DNA of 35,534 bases from Flavobacteriaceae bacterium (GTDB taxonomy: Bacteria > Bacteroidota > Bacteroidia > Flavobacteriales > Flavobacteriaceae), in assembly GCA_003533785.1 (NCBI GenBank), contig DQCR01000027.1:1-35534 (forward strand), in the 5' to 3' direction. The notes beneath the pieces are model-generated. The model saw nothing but the letters and a program-made list of their open reading frames with translations. It searched no databases and was not told the origin of the DNA. The translations under genes were made by a program, and so were the position numbers. Below are positions 23,730 to 32,603 of this stretch, piece after piece. Position 1 is the first letter of the stretch, and each line of letters starts with the position of its first letter.

Positions 23730-23876
23730 ATGAAACAGAACATCGATTATGATGGGATGGCAGATCAAGGCAGAGTGCCTAGTTCTGAGACGAAAAAAAT
23801 TAGCTCCCGTGCTATTTGGGGAGGGCTCTTTCTGTTACTCGTTTTTGTCTTGTTTATCCTTTCCTTAACCTTTTAA
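23730..23876 (+). CDS. Small single-helix membrane protein, 48 aa
   Basis: From ATG 23730 the frame encodes 48 residues: a polar N-terminus MKQNIDYDGMADQGRVPSSE, then a short basic stretch TKKISSRA, then one hydrophobic helix IWGGLFLLLVFVLFILSLTF to the end. The frame is also open upstream to 23685, but the ATG version makes a tidy C-terminal tail-anchored-like protein. It lies alone between the divergent M81 gene and the convergent DUF4442 gene. No family is recognised. A cytoplasmic N-terminus with a membrane-anchoring tail is the likely topology. The clear polar-then-hydrophobic design makes chance less likely, yet conservation has not been tested. Confidence 0.6.
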   Translation: MKQNIDYDGMADQGRVPSSETKKISSRAIWGGLFLLLVFVLFILSLTF

Positions 23877-23957
23877 ATTCAAAAACAGATGATTCGCTGT
23901 TATTCCATCAGGGATAACCGCATGCTTTTTTTTGATTTTATCAGAAAAAAATAGAAT

Positions 23958-23978
23958 CCAATTTAAATTGGCTTTTTT
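23958..23978 (+). terminator. Possible weak terminator (palindrome plus T-run)
   Basis: CCAATTTAAATTGG is a perfect 14-bp palindrome followed by CTTTTTT, and A-runs precede it, so it could act in both directions between the 48-aa gene and the DUF4442 gene. The stem is mostly A-T and has almost no loop, so its strength is doubtful. Confidence 0.3.
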
Positions 23979-23984
23979 GGATAC

Positions 23985-24530
23985 TTAATTGTCCGTTACT
24001 GTTTTTTCAATACGACGCTTTGCCCTTTTCTTTTTGAAGAAGGTTTTATCGGCTATATAAATTCTTTTGTCTACCTCGCAACAGACTTTGTCTGTTTTTT
24101 GATCCTTGAGTTGAGTCGTCTTTGTGATTTCAATTTCTTTATTTTCAGCCACTTGTTTTTTTATTTGATCAACTTCGTCCTTGGTGTACAGAAATTCAGC
24201 ATAGAGGTCTGAAGTTCCGGGCCGTAAAAACCGTATTTCGGCTGCTTTGTCCCACACTACGTAATCTTTACCTATAATATTAATCAATTGTACCATTGGA
24301 AAGGGATCTACCGAGGCAAACATACTCCCTCCAAATATCGTATTGACAAAGTTTCTATTCTTATAGCTTATTGGCAATTTGATTTTCATTTGATATAAGT
24401 CTGGAGAGACATAGGTGATCTTACCTGAAGTACGCCGATACATGGGAGACAAATTAAATCCATGTTTAAACACAAAAGCGGGGCTAAAAAACAGCATCCC
24501 CCACTTGCCCAAACGCTGATAGAATGACAT
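23985..24530 (-). CDS. DUF4442 domain-containing protein (hotdog-fold)
   Basis: A 181-residue DUF4442 protein, a hotdog-fold family related to acyl-CoA thioesterases. N-terminal FFSPAFVFKHGFNLSPMYRR is followed by KITYVSPDLYQMKIKLPIS and the core helix block NFVNTIFGGSMFASVDPFPM. That block lines up with the hotdog central helix, in which such enzymes carry their active-site residue. AAEIRFLRPGTSDLYAEF then forms later strands. The C-terminal 25 residues are very basic (KKKRAKRRIEK), which is longer than I would expect. It is probably cytosolic and may hydrolyse or bind acyl-CoA, but biochemical data for the family are lacking. Convergent with the 48-aa gene, with a 108-bp gap that holds a weak terminator. 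Confidence 0.85.
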   Translation of the reverse strand: MSFYQRLGKWGMLFFSPAFVFKHGFNLSPMYRRTSGKITYVSPDLYQMKIKLPISYKNRNFVNTIFGGSMFASVDPFPMVQLINIIGKDYVVWDKAAEIRFLRPGTSDLYAEFLYTKDEVDQIKKQVAENKEIEITKTTQLKDQKTDKVCCEVDKRIYIADKTFFKKKRAKRRIEKTVTDN

Positions 24531-24564
24531 AGTTATAAATTATAGATGGAAGGTAACTGATTTT

Positions 24565-24572
24565 TATATTTG
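24565..24572 (+). promoter_or_regulatory. -7 promoter element (TATATTTG) for the DUF1643 gene
   Basis: TATATTTG fits the Bacteroidota -7 consensus TAnnTTTG exactly and lies about 64 bp before the DUF1643 ATG. No matching TTTG was found at the -33 distance, so this is a partial match only. Confidence 0.35.
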
Positions 24573-24635
24573 TGTCACTACCAAAAAACACTTGTGATAT
24601 TTTTAAACAAGCGTTAATAGAAAATACATTTAACT

Positions 24636-25106
24636 ATGGAAGAATCGAGAGGGGCACACTTATCCGGACACAAACGCTATCAATTGTGGCGTATATGGGA
24701 ACCCAAAAAGCCAATCCTCTTTTATATCCTTTTAAATCCATCGACAGGGGATCATCAAAAAGACGACCCTACACTTAGGCGACTGCGGTATTTTTCAGCA
24801 AAATTTGGCTTTGGTGGTTTCTATGTAGGCAACCTCTACCCTTGGATTACACCTAATCCCAAGCAACTCTATCGGAAAGATCTTTCCATAGACCCACTCA
24901 ATACCTCACATTTAAAGCAGATGCATCAATGCTGTGACAGCACCGTATATGCTTGGGGAAATAACGAAACGCAACCCCTTTATTTAAAGAATTTTACAAA
25001 AGATCCTTTATGCTTCGGATTTAATAAAAATGGTAGCCCAAAACACCCCCTTTATCTTCCAAACTCTACTCAGTTAGTCCCGTATGTTTCAGAAAAGGCT
25101 ATTTGA
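24636..25106 (+). CDS. DUF1643 domain-containing protein
   Basis: A 156-residue DUF1643 protein of unknown function, near the usual family size of about 150-170. The family hallmark is visible as FYILLNPSTGDHQKDDPTLR (about residues 29-48), the conserved LNPSTA-x-x-x-DDPTxRR block, followed by FGFGGFYVGNLYPWITPNPK and YAWGNNETQPLYLK. Six cysteines or histidines are scattered, without a clear zinc site. There is no signal peptide, so it is probably cytosolic. Its 3' end overlaps the stop of the convergent TauE-type permease gene by 8 bp. Relatives occur widely in chromosomes and phages, but no role has been shown. It is monocistronic here. Confidence 0.9.
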   Translation: MEESRGAHLSGHKRYQLWRIWEPKKPILFYILLNPSTGDHQKDDPTLRRLRYFSAKFGFGGFYVGNLYPWITPNPKQLYRKDLSIDPLNTSHLKQMHQCCDSTVYAWGNNETQPLYLKNFTKDPLCFGFNKNGSPKHPLYLPNSTQLVPYVSEKAI

Positions 25107-25845
25107 AAAAAAGAGCCAAAGATCCCAACCCTGTTAGGATCAGAATTAATCTTCTGTAGTTGGTATCTGGGATGTATTTGACCCAGCGAACGCCAAATAA
25201 TAGGCCAAGCAATTCAACAGGAATTAAGTAGAGGCTGATTTGTAAGCTTTCCCATTGTATCGTTTCCCAAACCCACACATGAAAAGGTACCTTAAAGACA
25301 TTGATTAGAAAAAAGACATAGGCCGTTGTTCCGATAAAAATGTTTTTGGGTAGCCGAAGTGCCAAGAAATAGATGTTGATAACTGCTCCTGCCAGGTTCC
25401 CAATCATGGTTGTAAAGCCTGCCAATATACCCAATGAACCAGCAAAAGACCAATGCGAAGGAACTTGGCTAAGCGGGCGAATTTCCCAGTAACCCATCAA
25501 GCCAGTGGTGACTAGAATCAACAAAGCCATACTTAAAGTGAAAGCTTCTTCATTGAAGAAGGTTCCTCCATAGGTAGCCAGTACCACTCCGATTAACATC
25601 CACGGAATTATACGAAAAACATAGCTCCAATTTGCGTGTTTATTGTAATAGACAATCGCAAAAATGTCTCCCACAATGAGAAGGGGCATTACTATCCCCG
25701 TAGACGTTCGAGCTCCAAAAGCATACACAAAAAGAACGACAATAAATACAGCAATTCCTTTGATTCCAGACTTACCCACACCCAAAAGAAAGGCACCTAA
25801 TCCAGCCAACAACCAACTCAAAAATGGTATGTTTCCCACATCCAT
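25099..25845 (-). CDS. Sulfite exporter TauE/SafE family permease
   Basis: A 248-residue inner-membrane permease of the TauE/SafE family with about eight hydrophobic helices. Typical segments are WLLAGLGAFLLGVGKSGIKG near the N-terminus (the family's G-x-G-x-x-G start), GIVMPLLIVGDIFAIVYY, and SLGILAGFTTMIGNLAGAV in the second repeat, which mirrors the first half as in other members. TauE relatives export sulfite or sulfoacetate; others carry different anions. A sulfonate link with the SsuD-like gene about 13 kb away is tempting, but there is no close clustering. It stands between acs and the convergent DUF1643 gene. Substrate unknown. Confidence 0.88.
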   Translation of the reverse strand: MDVGNIPFLSWLLAGLGAFLLGVGKSGIKGIAVFIVVLFVYAFGARTSTGIVMPLLIVGDIFAIVYYNKHANWSYVFRIIPWMLIGVVLATYGGTFFNEEAFTLSMALLILVTTGLMGYWEIRPLSQVPSHWSFAGSLGILAGFTTMIGNLAGAVINIYFLALRLPKNIFIGTTAYVFFLINVFKVPFHVWVWETIQWESLQISLYLIPVELLGLLFGVRWVKYIPDTNYRRLILILTGLGSLALFFK

Positions 25846-25925
25846 GGACTAGGAAGTTAGGAAATCAATAGCCTTCATTACTACATACAAGCAATAACTG
25901 AGCAACGAAAAAAAATTGTTTTGAA

Positions 25926-27836
25926 TCAAACCCCAACGATCTCGCGAATCTGATTGACTATATCAGGATTTAGCAAAGTGGAGGTGTCACCCAAATTGGA
26001 TACCTCTTTATGAGCGATCTTACGCAAGATGCGGCGCATAATTTTACCCGAGCGGGTTTTGGGAAGTCCTGGAACAAAAGTGATAATTTCCAATTTAGCA
26101 ATAGGCCCTATTTTATCTGCGATCAATTCATTAATTTCCTTACGAAGTATTGTTTGTTCTTTTTCTGAAGCTTCTTTCTTCAGGGTGACATATCCAAAAA
26201 GAGCATTCCCTTTTATATCATGAGGAAAACCAACAATAGCAGACTCAGCGACTTTCGAATGTTCATTAATCGCGTCTTCAATGGGGGCTGTCCCCAAATT
26301 GTGTCCCGAAACAATGATGACATCATCCACCCGTCCTGTAATTCGATAATATCCTACGGCATCTCGTGATGCGCCGTCACCAGTAAAGTAATGATTTGGG
26401 TAGGCCGAAAAGTACGTCTGTCGATAGCGTTCGTGATCGCCCCAGATGGATCGCGCAATGGAGGGCCAAGGATGCTTGATACACAAACGCCCTTCTACTT
26501 GGTTCCCTTCGATTTCGTTACCGTTTTCGTCCATAAGAGCGGGTTGGATTCCCAGAAAAGGAAGTGTTGCAAAAGTGGGTTTGGTGGGAGTACAATATGG
26601 AATTGGTGAGATCATTATCCCCCCTGTTTCTGTTTGCCACCACGTATCAACGATTGGACTTTTTTTCTTTCCAATTACATTATCATACCAATGCCAGGCC
26701 TCTTCGTTAATCGGTTCTCCAACAGTTCCCAGGACCTTGAGAGAGCTGAGATCGTATTTTTCAACGAATTCAATATTTTCTTTAGCCAAAGCTCGTATGG
26801 CTGTGGGCGCCGTATAAAATTGATTCACCTTATGCTTTTCTACAATTTCCCAAAAACGGCCAAAATCGGGGTAGGACGGAACCCCTTCAAACATAATTGT
26901 TGTTGCACCATTAGCCAACGGGCCATAAAGGATATAAGAATGTCCCGTTATCCAGCCAATATCTGCCGTGCACCAATAAACGTCGTCCTCTTCGTATTGA
27001 AAAATATTTTTGAATGTATGTGCAGAGTAAACCATATACCCAGCACAACTGTGCACCATCCCTTTGGGTTTTCCTGTGGAGCCTGAAGTGTACAGAATAA
27101 AAAGCGGATCCTCCGCCTCCATCACCGTAGCGACACATTCCGAACTTGCTTTTTGGAGTAGTGGCGCCATAGCTAGGTCCCGTCCTGGAACCATTGCAAT
27201 AGCATTACCAGTCCGTTCGGCGACCAAAACACAAGATACTTGCGAACAATGGGTGAGAGCAACATCAACTATTGCTTTAAGGTCTATTATTTTATTACCT
27301 CTAAATGAACCATCAGCAGTTAGAACAATAGTAGCATCACAATCGTTAATACGGGTCGATAACGCTGTTGCAGAAAACCCAGCAAATACAACAGAATGAA
27401 TCGCTCCAATCCGGGCACAGGCCAAAACAGCAAAGGCTAATTCTGGTATCATCGGAAGATATATACACACCCGATCTCCTTTCTTCACCCCCTGACCTTT
27501 TAAAACATTGGCCATTTTATTGACCTGTCCGTGAAGTTGTTGGTAACTGATGTGTTGAGCAGGTTCTTTGGGGTCATTCGGTTCAAATAACAGGGCTGTT
27601 TTATCAGCGCGTTCCGAAAGGTGTCTGTCAATACAGTTTTCTGTTATGTTCAATTGAGCTCCTTCAAACCATTTGACTTCGGGTGTATTAAAATCCCAGG
27701 ATAGTACTCGGTTCCATTTTTTATGCCAACTAAAGTTTTTTTCCGCAATGGTTCCCCAAAAGGTTTCGGGTTCTGTAACTGATTCTCGGTAGGCTTGAAA
27801 GTATTCTTCCAAGTTTTTAATATGGTATGTATTCAT
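25926..27836 (-). CDS. acs: Acetyl-CoA synthetase (acetate--CoA ligase)
   Basis: AMP-forming acetate--CoA ligase making acetyl-CoA from acetate, ATP and CoA in the cytoplasm. The 636-residue length from ATG 27834-27836 fits Acs; a longer frame to 27881 adds 15 atypical residues, so I reject it. Motifs in order: FWGTIAEKNFSWHKKWNRVL at the N-terminus, ILYTSGSTGKPKGMVHS (ATP P-loop, about residue 250), YWCTADIGWITGHSYILYGP, WWQTETGGIMISPIP, YFTGDGASRDAVGYYRITGR and KTRSGKIMRRILRKIA near the end. The lysine of the last motif is the site acetylated to switch Acs off in other bacteria. It lies 59 bp downstream of the acetate-type symporter gene on the same strand, so uptake and activation are probably coupled. 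Confidence 0.97.
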   Translation of the reverse strand: MNTYHIKNLEEYFQAYRESVTEPETFWGTIAEKNFSWHKKWNRVLSWDFNTPEVKWFEGAQLNITENCIDRHLSERADKTALLFEPNDPKEPAQHISYQQLHGQVNKMANVLKGQGVKKGDRVCIYLPMIPELAFAVLACARIGAIHSVVFAGFSATALSTRINDCDATIVLTADGSFRGNKIIDLKAIVDVALTHCSQVSCVLVAERTGNAIAMVPGRDLAMAPLLQKASSECVATVMEAEDPLFILYTSGSTGKPKGMVHSCAGYMVYSAHTFKNIFQYEEDDVYWCTADIGWITGHSYILYGPLANGATTIMFEGVPSYPDFGRFWEIVEKHKVNQFYTAPTAIRALAKENIEFVEKYDLSSLKVLGTVGEPINEEAWHWYDNVIGKKKSPIVDTWWQTETGGIMISPIPYCTPTKPTFATLPFLGIQPALMDENGNEIEGNQVEGRLCIKHPWPSIARSIWGDHERYRQTYFSAYPNHYFTGDGASRDAVGYYRITGRVDDVIIVSGHNLGTAPIEDAINEHSKVAESAIVGFPHDIKGNALFGYVTLKKEASEKEQTILRKEINELIADKIGPIAKLEIITFVPGLPKTRSGKIMRRILRKIAHKEVSNLGDTSTLLNPDIVNQIREIVGV

Positions 27837-27895
27837 CTTATACGTTATTCTAATTCTGCCTGCGATGGATGCGCTCCGCACTAAGATATCAAATA

Positions 27896-29602
27896 TTAAT
27901 GTGTGGCCTCTCCAGCACCGCTTGGAATTCTAATTTTCTCTACCATTTGCTGAACGGGTTCTGGAACTCCAGCAGTAAATTGATTAAAAACCAACGAAAC
28001 AGCAAAGTTCACCAACATCGCTACGGTACCAAATCCTTCTGGTGAAATTCCAAACCACCATTGGGACTTGAGCCCTGCAACGGCATCTTTCCCTCCGTCA
28101 AAAAGCCCAAATTTAAATTTTAGCATGTAGAATACCATTAGTGAAATCCCTACGATCATTCCTGCAATAGCCCCTTCTTTATTCATTTTTTTATAAAAAA
28201 TGCCCAAGATTATGGCTGGAAAAAAGGATGCTGCAGCAAGTCCAAAGGCTAGGGCCACCACTGCAGCAACAAAGCCTGGCGGATTAATCCCAAAATATCC
28301 AGCAACACAAACAGCTCCAACTGCGGAAAGTCTTGCGGCAAGAAGTTCCTGCTTGTCCGTTATCTTAGGGTTGAAAACATTTTTTATCAAATCGTGAGAC
28401 ACCGAAGAGGAAATCACCAATAGAAGTCCTGCGGCTGTAGATAAGGCTGCTGCCAACCCTCCTGCGGCAACTAAAGCGATTACCCAAGGAGGTAAATCTG
28501 CAATTTCAGGATTGGCCAATACCATTATATCTCGATCCACAAACAACTCATTATTGGCAGCATCTGCAGAGTAATTTATTCTCCCATCTCCGTTTTTATC
28601 ATTGTATTGGAGAAGACCGGTCTTTTCCCAGTTAGAAAACCATATGGGCATGGCGCTATAGGCCTTTCCGCTTACAGTATTAATAAGGTTGGTGCGAGCA
28701 AAAACTGCTATGGCAGGGGCTGTTGTGTAGAGGATGGCAATGAATAATAACGCCAAGCCCGCTGATTTGCGAGCATCTTTCACTCGTTTTACCGTAAAAA
28801 AGCGAACGATCACATGGGGCAGTCCTGCCGTTCCAACCATCAATGCTGCGGTAATAGCAAACACATCGATCATGGATTTAGACCCTTGGGTATACTCAGC
28901 AAACCCCAATTCCGTCGATAACCCGTTTAGTTTTTCAAGCAAATAGATCCCATCTGTACCTTTCGATCCCATGCCCAATTGAGGGATAGGGTTTCCCGTC
29001 ATTTGTATTGAAATGAATATGGCAGGAACCATAAAAGCAAAAATCAAAACACAATACTGAGCTACTTGGGTATAGGTAATTCCTTTCATCCCACCCAAAA
29101 CGGCATAGAACAAAACAATTATCATCCCAATGATGACCCCTGTATTGATATCAACTTCTAAAAAACGTGAAAATACTACTCCAACACCACGCATTTGACC
29201 CGCTACATAGGTAAACGAAACTAAGAGTGCACAGAGCACGGCAACAATTCTGGCTGTTTTGGAATAGTAGCGTTCTCCGATAAAATCCGGAACAGTAAAT
29301 TTTCCAAATTTTCTAAGATACGGAGCCAATAAAAGAGCCAAGAGCACATAGCCTCCTGTCCATCCCATCAAGTAAACGGCACCGTCGTAACCCATGAATG
29401 AAATGAGACCAGCCATTGAAATAAAAGAAGCCGCTGACATCCAGTCCGCCGCAGTTGCCATCCCATTGGCAAGCGGAGAAACACCTCCCCCTGCAACATA
29501 GAATTCTTTGGTGGATCCGGCCCGAGACCAGATGGCAATTCCGATATACAAACTAAAAGTAATCCCTACTAAAACGTAGGTCCATATTTGAACGTTTTCC
29601 AT
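27896..29602 (-). CDS. Cation/acetate-type symporter, large subunit (SSS family)
   Basis: A 568-residue SSS-family symporter of the ActP/cation-acetate type. Diagnostic stretches are WSRAGSTKEFYVAGGGVSPL, GMATAADWMSAASFISMAGL, VPDFIGERYYSKTARIVAVL, YAVLGGMKGITYTQVAQYCV and AGGLAAALSTAAGLLLVISS. A periplasmic insert near residue 330 includes DKNGDGRINYSA, a calcium-loop-like sequence common in this branch. The DUF4212 small subunit is encoded 12 bp upstream and acs 59 bp downstream. Two-part symporters of this type take up acetate or other short monocarboxylates with Na+. Acetate is the likely substrate given acs, but propionate or pyruvate is possible. Confidence 0.94.
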   Translation of the reverse strand: MENVQIWTYVLVGITFSLYIGIAIWSRAGSTKEFYVAGGGVSPLANGMATAADWMSAASFISMAGLISFMGYDGAVYLMGWTGGYVLLALLLAPYLRKFGKFTVPDFIGERYYSKTARIVAVLCALLVSFTYVAGQMRGVGVVFSRFLEVDINTGVIIGMIIVLFYAVLGGMKGITYTQVAQYCVLIFAFMVPAIFISIQMTGNPIPQLGMGSKGTDGIYLLEKLNGLSTELGFAEYTQGSKSMIDVFAITAALMVGTAGLPHVIVRFFTVKRVKDARKSAGLALLFIAILYTTAPAIAVFARTNLINTVSGKAYSAMPIWFSNWEKTGLLQYNDKNGDGRINYSADAANNELFVDRDIMVLANPEIADLPPWVIALVAAGGLAAALSTAAGLLLVISSSVSHDLIKNVFNPKITDKQELLAARLSAVGAVCVAGYFGINPPGFVAAVVALAFGLAAASFFPAIILGIFYKKMNKEGAIAGMIVGISLMVFYMLKFKFGLFDGGKDAVAGLKSQWWFGISPEGFGTVAMLVNFAVSLVFNQFTAGVPEPVQQMVEKIRIPSGAGEATH

Positions 29603-29614
29603 GTTGGTATGAAA

Positions 29615-29884
29615 TTAATCTTGGTCAAATCCATGTTTTTGATCCAACTTGTTCATCAATCGAACATACACAAAGATCAATATCACAAAAACATAAATTG
29701 CTCCTTGTTGGGCAAACCAAAAACCCAATGGGAACCCACCAAGTTGAATTGAGTCGAGTGATTCACGGAAAATGATCCCAGCACCAAAGGAGATCACAAA
29801 CCAAATTCCAAGAAGTACAAATAAGTAACGGAGGTTTCTTCTCCAGTAGTCTCTCGCATTATTTGATTTAGATTTAGATGCCAT
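29615..29884 (-). CDS. DUF4212 small subunit of the sodium/substrate symporter
   Basis: An 89-residue protein of the DUF4212 family (sodium/substrate symporter small subunit). It has two membrane helices in the family pattern: ARDYWRRNLRYLFVLLGIWF leading into VISFGAGIIF, then the loop SLDSIQLGGFPLGFWFAQQG, then AIYVFVILIFVYVRLMNKLD and a charged tail. The FWFAQQG motif is the family signature. It always neighbours an SSS large subunit, here 12 bp downstream, and the two are assumed to form one membrane complex. It is the first gene of a likely three-gene operon with the symporter and acs. Confident family call. Confidence 0.93.
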   Translation of the reverse strand: MASKSKSNNARDYWRRNLRYLFVLLGIWFVISFGAGIIFRESLDSIQLGGFPLGFWFAQQGAIYVFVILIFVYVRLMNKLDQKHGFDQD

Positions 29885-30045
29885 TTTATCGCTGATTTAA
29901 CTGATATATCCTCACAAAGTACAAAAAACATAGAGGTTCTGTCGTTTATATTTTCAGTTCGATATTAAATTAAAATGTATCTTACCCTTGCCTAGTCTAA
30001 TTAAGCCCAACTAGCGGACGATTAATTAAATATGAGATCTAAATT

Positions 30046-31860
30046 ATGGCAACGAAGTATGTAGACCTTTCCACGGTTAAATTTTTTATGAATGCGGTTC
30101 AACTGGTGCATACAGTCCTAGAAAAAAACACGTATCAAGATCACGATCCCGAGTCGGTAAATTTATTTCTGGATGCAGTGAAGCAATTTGCAGATAAAGA
30201 ATTGTTCCCCTACTTCAAAGAGATGGATGAACAACCCGCTCGCTACCACAAAGGGTGTATTGAGGTGCACCCTCAAGTAGAAAAAATGATGAAGGAAGGA
30301 GGCGCAATGGGATTGATTGCAGCGCCTTTCAACTATGAAGACGGTGGTTTGCAAATTCCACTCTTGGTCAATACCGCAGCCAGTTATATTTTGGATGCGG
30401 CAAATAATCACCTACCTGGTTATGCAGGCCTAACTTCAGGTGCCGCTGAACTAATTATTGAATTTGGCAATGAAACCCTCAAAAATCAATACACTCCCAA
30501 GATGCTTTCCGGCGAATGGGGCGGTACGATGTGCCTCACTGAACCACAAGCAGGTAGCTCGTTGTCCGATATAGTCACTAAAGCAACCCCTGATGAAAGG
30601 GGATATTATAAGATAAGTGGTCAAAAAATATTTATTTCTGGGGGTGATCACCAGTACGCTGACAACATCGTGCATTTGCTCTTGGCACGTATTGAAGGAG
30701 CGCCTGCAGGAACCAAAGGAATCTCATTGTTTGTGGTACCCAAAAAACGACTTGATAAAAATAATAAGTTGGTCTTCAATGATGTAACTACTGTGGCCGA
30801 TTTTCAAAAGATGGGTCAAAAAGGATATTGTACCACTCACCTCGGCTTTGGCGACCACGATGACTGTCAGGGTTATCTCGTGGGAGAAGCCAACAAAGGA
30901 CTGCATTATATGTTTCTCATGATGAATGGCGCTCGAATTGCTGTGGGAAGAACTGCTTCGGCTATTGCATCGGGAGCCTACTATGCTTCTTTAGAGTATG
31001 CCAATGAACGCCCACAAGGACGGAAGCTGGCCTCGGATGGCACTAAAAACCTAAAACAAAAACAAAGCCTTATCGTTGAACATCCCGATGTGCGACGAAT
31101 GTTGTTGCTTCAAAAAGCCATGGTTGAAGGCTCAATGAATTTGATTTTTAAAGCGGCAAAATACCACGACCTCCAACACACTAGCTCAGAAGAAAATGAA
31201 AAACACAAGTACCACAGCTTATTGGAAATGATCATTCCGGTGGTAAAAACCTACCCTTCAGAAGCAGGCATCTATTCTATAAATAACGGTCTTCAAGTAC
31301 TGGGTGGCTATGGTTTTTGTTCTGATTTTATCCTCCAGCAATACTATCGCGATATACGAATTTGTTCCATCTATGAGGGCACGACAGGAATTCAATCGCA
31401 AGACTTACTGGGTCGTAAAATGATGCTGAATGATGGAGAAGGGGCGCAACTTTTAATGGCTGAAATCACTCAAACCCTCAACGCAGCTTCTCAAATTCCT
31501 GGGATGGAAGTGTGGGCAAAACAATTGGAAGAACAACTGCAACGTACCCAAGAAGTACTTAATCATCTGGCCCCCTTTGCTATGAAAGGAGATTACGAAC
31601 GTTTCCTAGCCGATGCCTCAGTATTTATGGAGTTTTTTAGTTTAATTCTCGTTGGGTGGTCCTGGCTGGAGATCGGAGTTGTTTCCAAACGAGCGCTGAT
31701 TACAGGCAACAACTCACATGAATCTTCTTTTTATGAAAGCAAATTGGATACTTTAGAATATTTCTTTGTTTACGAGCTGCCAAAAACCAAGGGGTTGGCC
31801 GAAACCCTCCTACATCCTTCTTCTGTAACAATTAAAAAAGAAAAAGAATTCATCACTTAA
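30046..31860 (+). CDS. Acyl-CoA dehydrogenase, long form with extra C-terminal domain
   Basis: A 604-residue FAD-dependent acyl-CoA dehydrogenase that forms the 2,3-double bond of an acyl-CoA. It belongs to the ~600-residue group with an extra C-terminal domain, a group that includes mycobacterial FadE5-type and 3-methylmercaptopropionyl-CoA dehydrogenase (DmdC) enzymes. Motifs: PFNYEDGGLQIPLL, MCLTEPQAGSSLSDI (flavin-binding loop), YYKISGQKIFISGGDH, GYCTTHLGFGDHDDC, LQVLGGYGFCSDFILQQYYR and ICSIYEGTTGIQSQDLLGRK, where the Glu of YEGTT is the expected catalytic base. It starts 161 bp from the divergent DUF4212-symporter-acs operon. An SGNH lipoprotein gene follows by 17 bp. Chain-length preference is unknown. 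Confidence 0.93.
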   Translation: MATKYVDLSTVKFFMNAVQLVHTVLEKNTYQDHDPESVNLFLDAVKQFADKELFPYFKEMDEQPARYHKGCIEVHPQVEKMMKEGGAMGLIAAPFNYEDGGLQIPLLVNTAASYILDAANNHLPGYAGLTSGAAELIIEFGNETLKNQYTPKMLSGEWGGTMCLTEPQAGSSLSDIVTKATPDERGYYKISGQKIFISGGDHQYADNIVHLLLARIEGAPAGTKGISLFVVPKKRLDKNNKLVFNDVTTVADFQKMGQKGYCTTHLGFGDHDDCQGYLVGEANKGLHYMFLMMNGARIAVGRTASAIASGAYYASLEYANERPQGRKLASDGTKNLKQKQSLIVEHPDVRRMLLLQKAMVEGSMNLIFKAAKYHDLQHTSSEENEKHKYHSLLEMIIPVVKTYPSEAGIYSINNGLQVLGGYGFCSDFILQQYYRDIRICSIYEGTTGIQSQDLLGRKMMLNDGEGAQLLMAEITQTLNAASQIPGMEVWAKQLEEQLQRTQEVLNHLAPFAMKGDYERFLADASVFMEFFSLILVGWSWLEIGVVSKRALITGNNSHESSFYESKLDTLEYFFVYELPKTKGLAETLLHPSSVTIKKEKEFIT

Positions 31861-31877
31861 AGATTTACCTTTTGAAT

Positions 31878-32603
31878 ATGAAAAAACTACTCAAGGGAAC
31901 ATTTATTGTTCTATATGTTGTTCTCTCTACCCAATGTAAGGAAACTAAAACACAAGACTACCACTACCGATATACCCTTCCAGATTGGCCACAACTTAAT
32001 TATTATGTCAAAGCAAATTCGGCGCTGCCTCCTCCTGCCCAAAATGAAGATCGTGTCGTGTTTATGGGCAATTCTATCACACAGAGCTGGAAAACGATTC
32101 GCCCTGAATTTTTTGAAGGCAAACCCTATGTTAACAGAGCGATAAGTGGTCAAACCACGCCGCAGATGTTAGTCCGTTTTCGTCAGGATGTTCTTGCCCT
32201 TCAGCCCCAGGTTGTAGCCATTATGGCGGGTACAAATGACATTGCAGAAAACACAGGCCCCACCACAGTGAATAGAGTTGCTAACAATTTAAAATCGATG
32301 TGTGAAATCGCACGCGCCAACAATGTTAAAGTGATTCTTTGTACTGTACTTCCAGCCGAAGATTATCCTTGGCAGCGGGGAAAAGACCCCAAAAACAAAA
32401 TCCCAGCACTCAATCAGATTCTCTCTACTTATGCCCAAGCAAATGAAGTGTATTACTTAGATTATTTTTCAGCTTTGAGCAATGGTCGCAACGGAATGGA
32501 TGAAATTTATTCTGATGACGGTGTTCATTTAACTATTGAGGGATATAAAGTTTTGGAACCTATGATCGAAAATGCAATTGAAGAGGTACTAGCCCAAGAA
32601 TAA
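31878..32603 (+). CDS. SGNH/GDSL-type hydrolase lipoprotein
   Basis: A 241-residue SGNH-family esterase or lipase-like hydrolase. The catalytic blocks are VVFMGNSITQSW (Ser in the GNSIT nucleophile block, about residue 61), YVNRAISGQTTPQMLVRF (block II Gly), VAIMAGTNDIAENTG (block III Asn) and YSDDGVHLTIEGY (the Asp-x-x-His pair near the C-terminus). I use the ATG at 31878; an in-frame TTG lies two codons upstream. The signal MKKLLKGTFIVLYVVLSTQC suggests a lipoprotein with Cys20, though Gln just before the Cys is unusual. It would act on an acetyl ester or polysaccharide ester outside the cytoplasm. Its 3' end overlaps the convergent aacS gene by 15 bp. Substrate unknown. Confidence 0.9.
   Translation: MKKLLKGTFIVLYVVLSTQCKETKTQDYHYRYTLPDWPQLNYYVKANSALPPPAQNEDRVVFMGNSITQSWKTIRPEFFEGKPYVNRAISGQTTPQMLVRFRQDVLALQPQVVAIMAGTNDIAENTGPTTVNRVANNLKSMCEIARANNVKVILCTVLPAEDYPWQRGKDPKNKIPALNQILSTYAQANEVYYLDYFSALSNGRNGMDEIYSDDGVHLTIEGYKVLEPMIENAIEEVLAQE

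Noticed and set aside
24572..24778. 68-codon frame overlapping the start of the DUF1643 gene
   Set aside because: It is in another frame over the conserved DUF1643 N-terminus and has no recognisable features.
26446..27086. Plus-strand open frames of 123 and 150 codons inside acs
   Set aside because: They lie opposite a highly conserved enzyme gene and have no family features.
27837..27881. Fifteen-residue N-terminal extension of acs
   Set aside because: The residues are not typical of Acs, and the ATG at 27836 gives the normal N-terminus.
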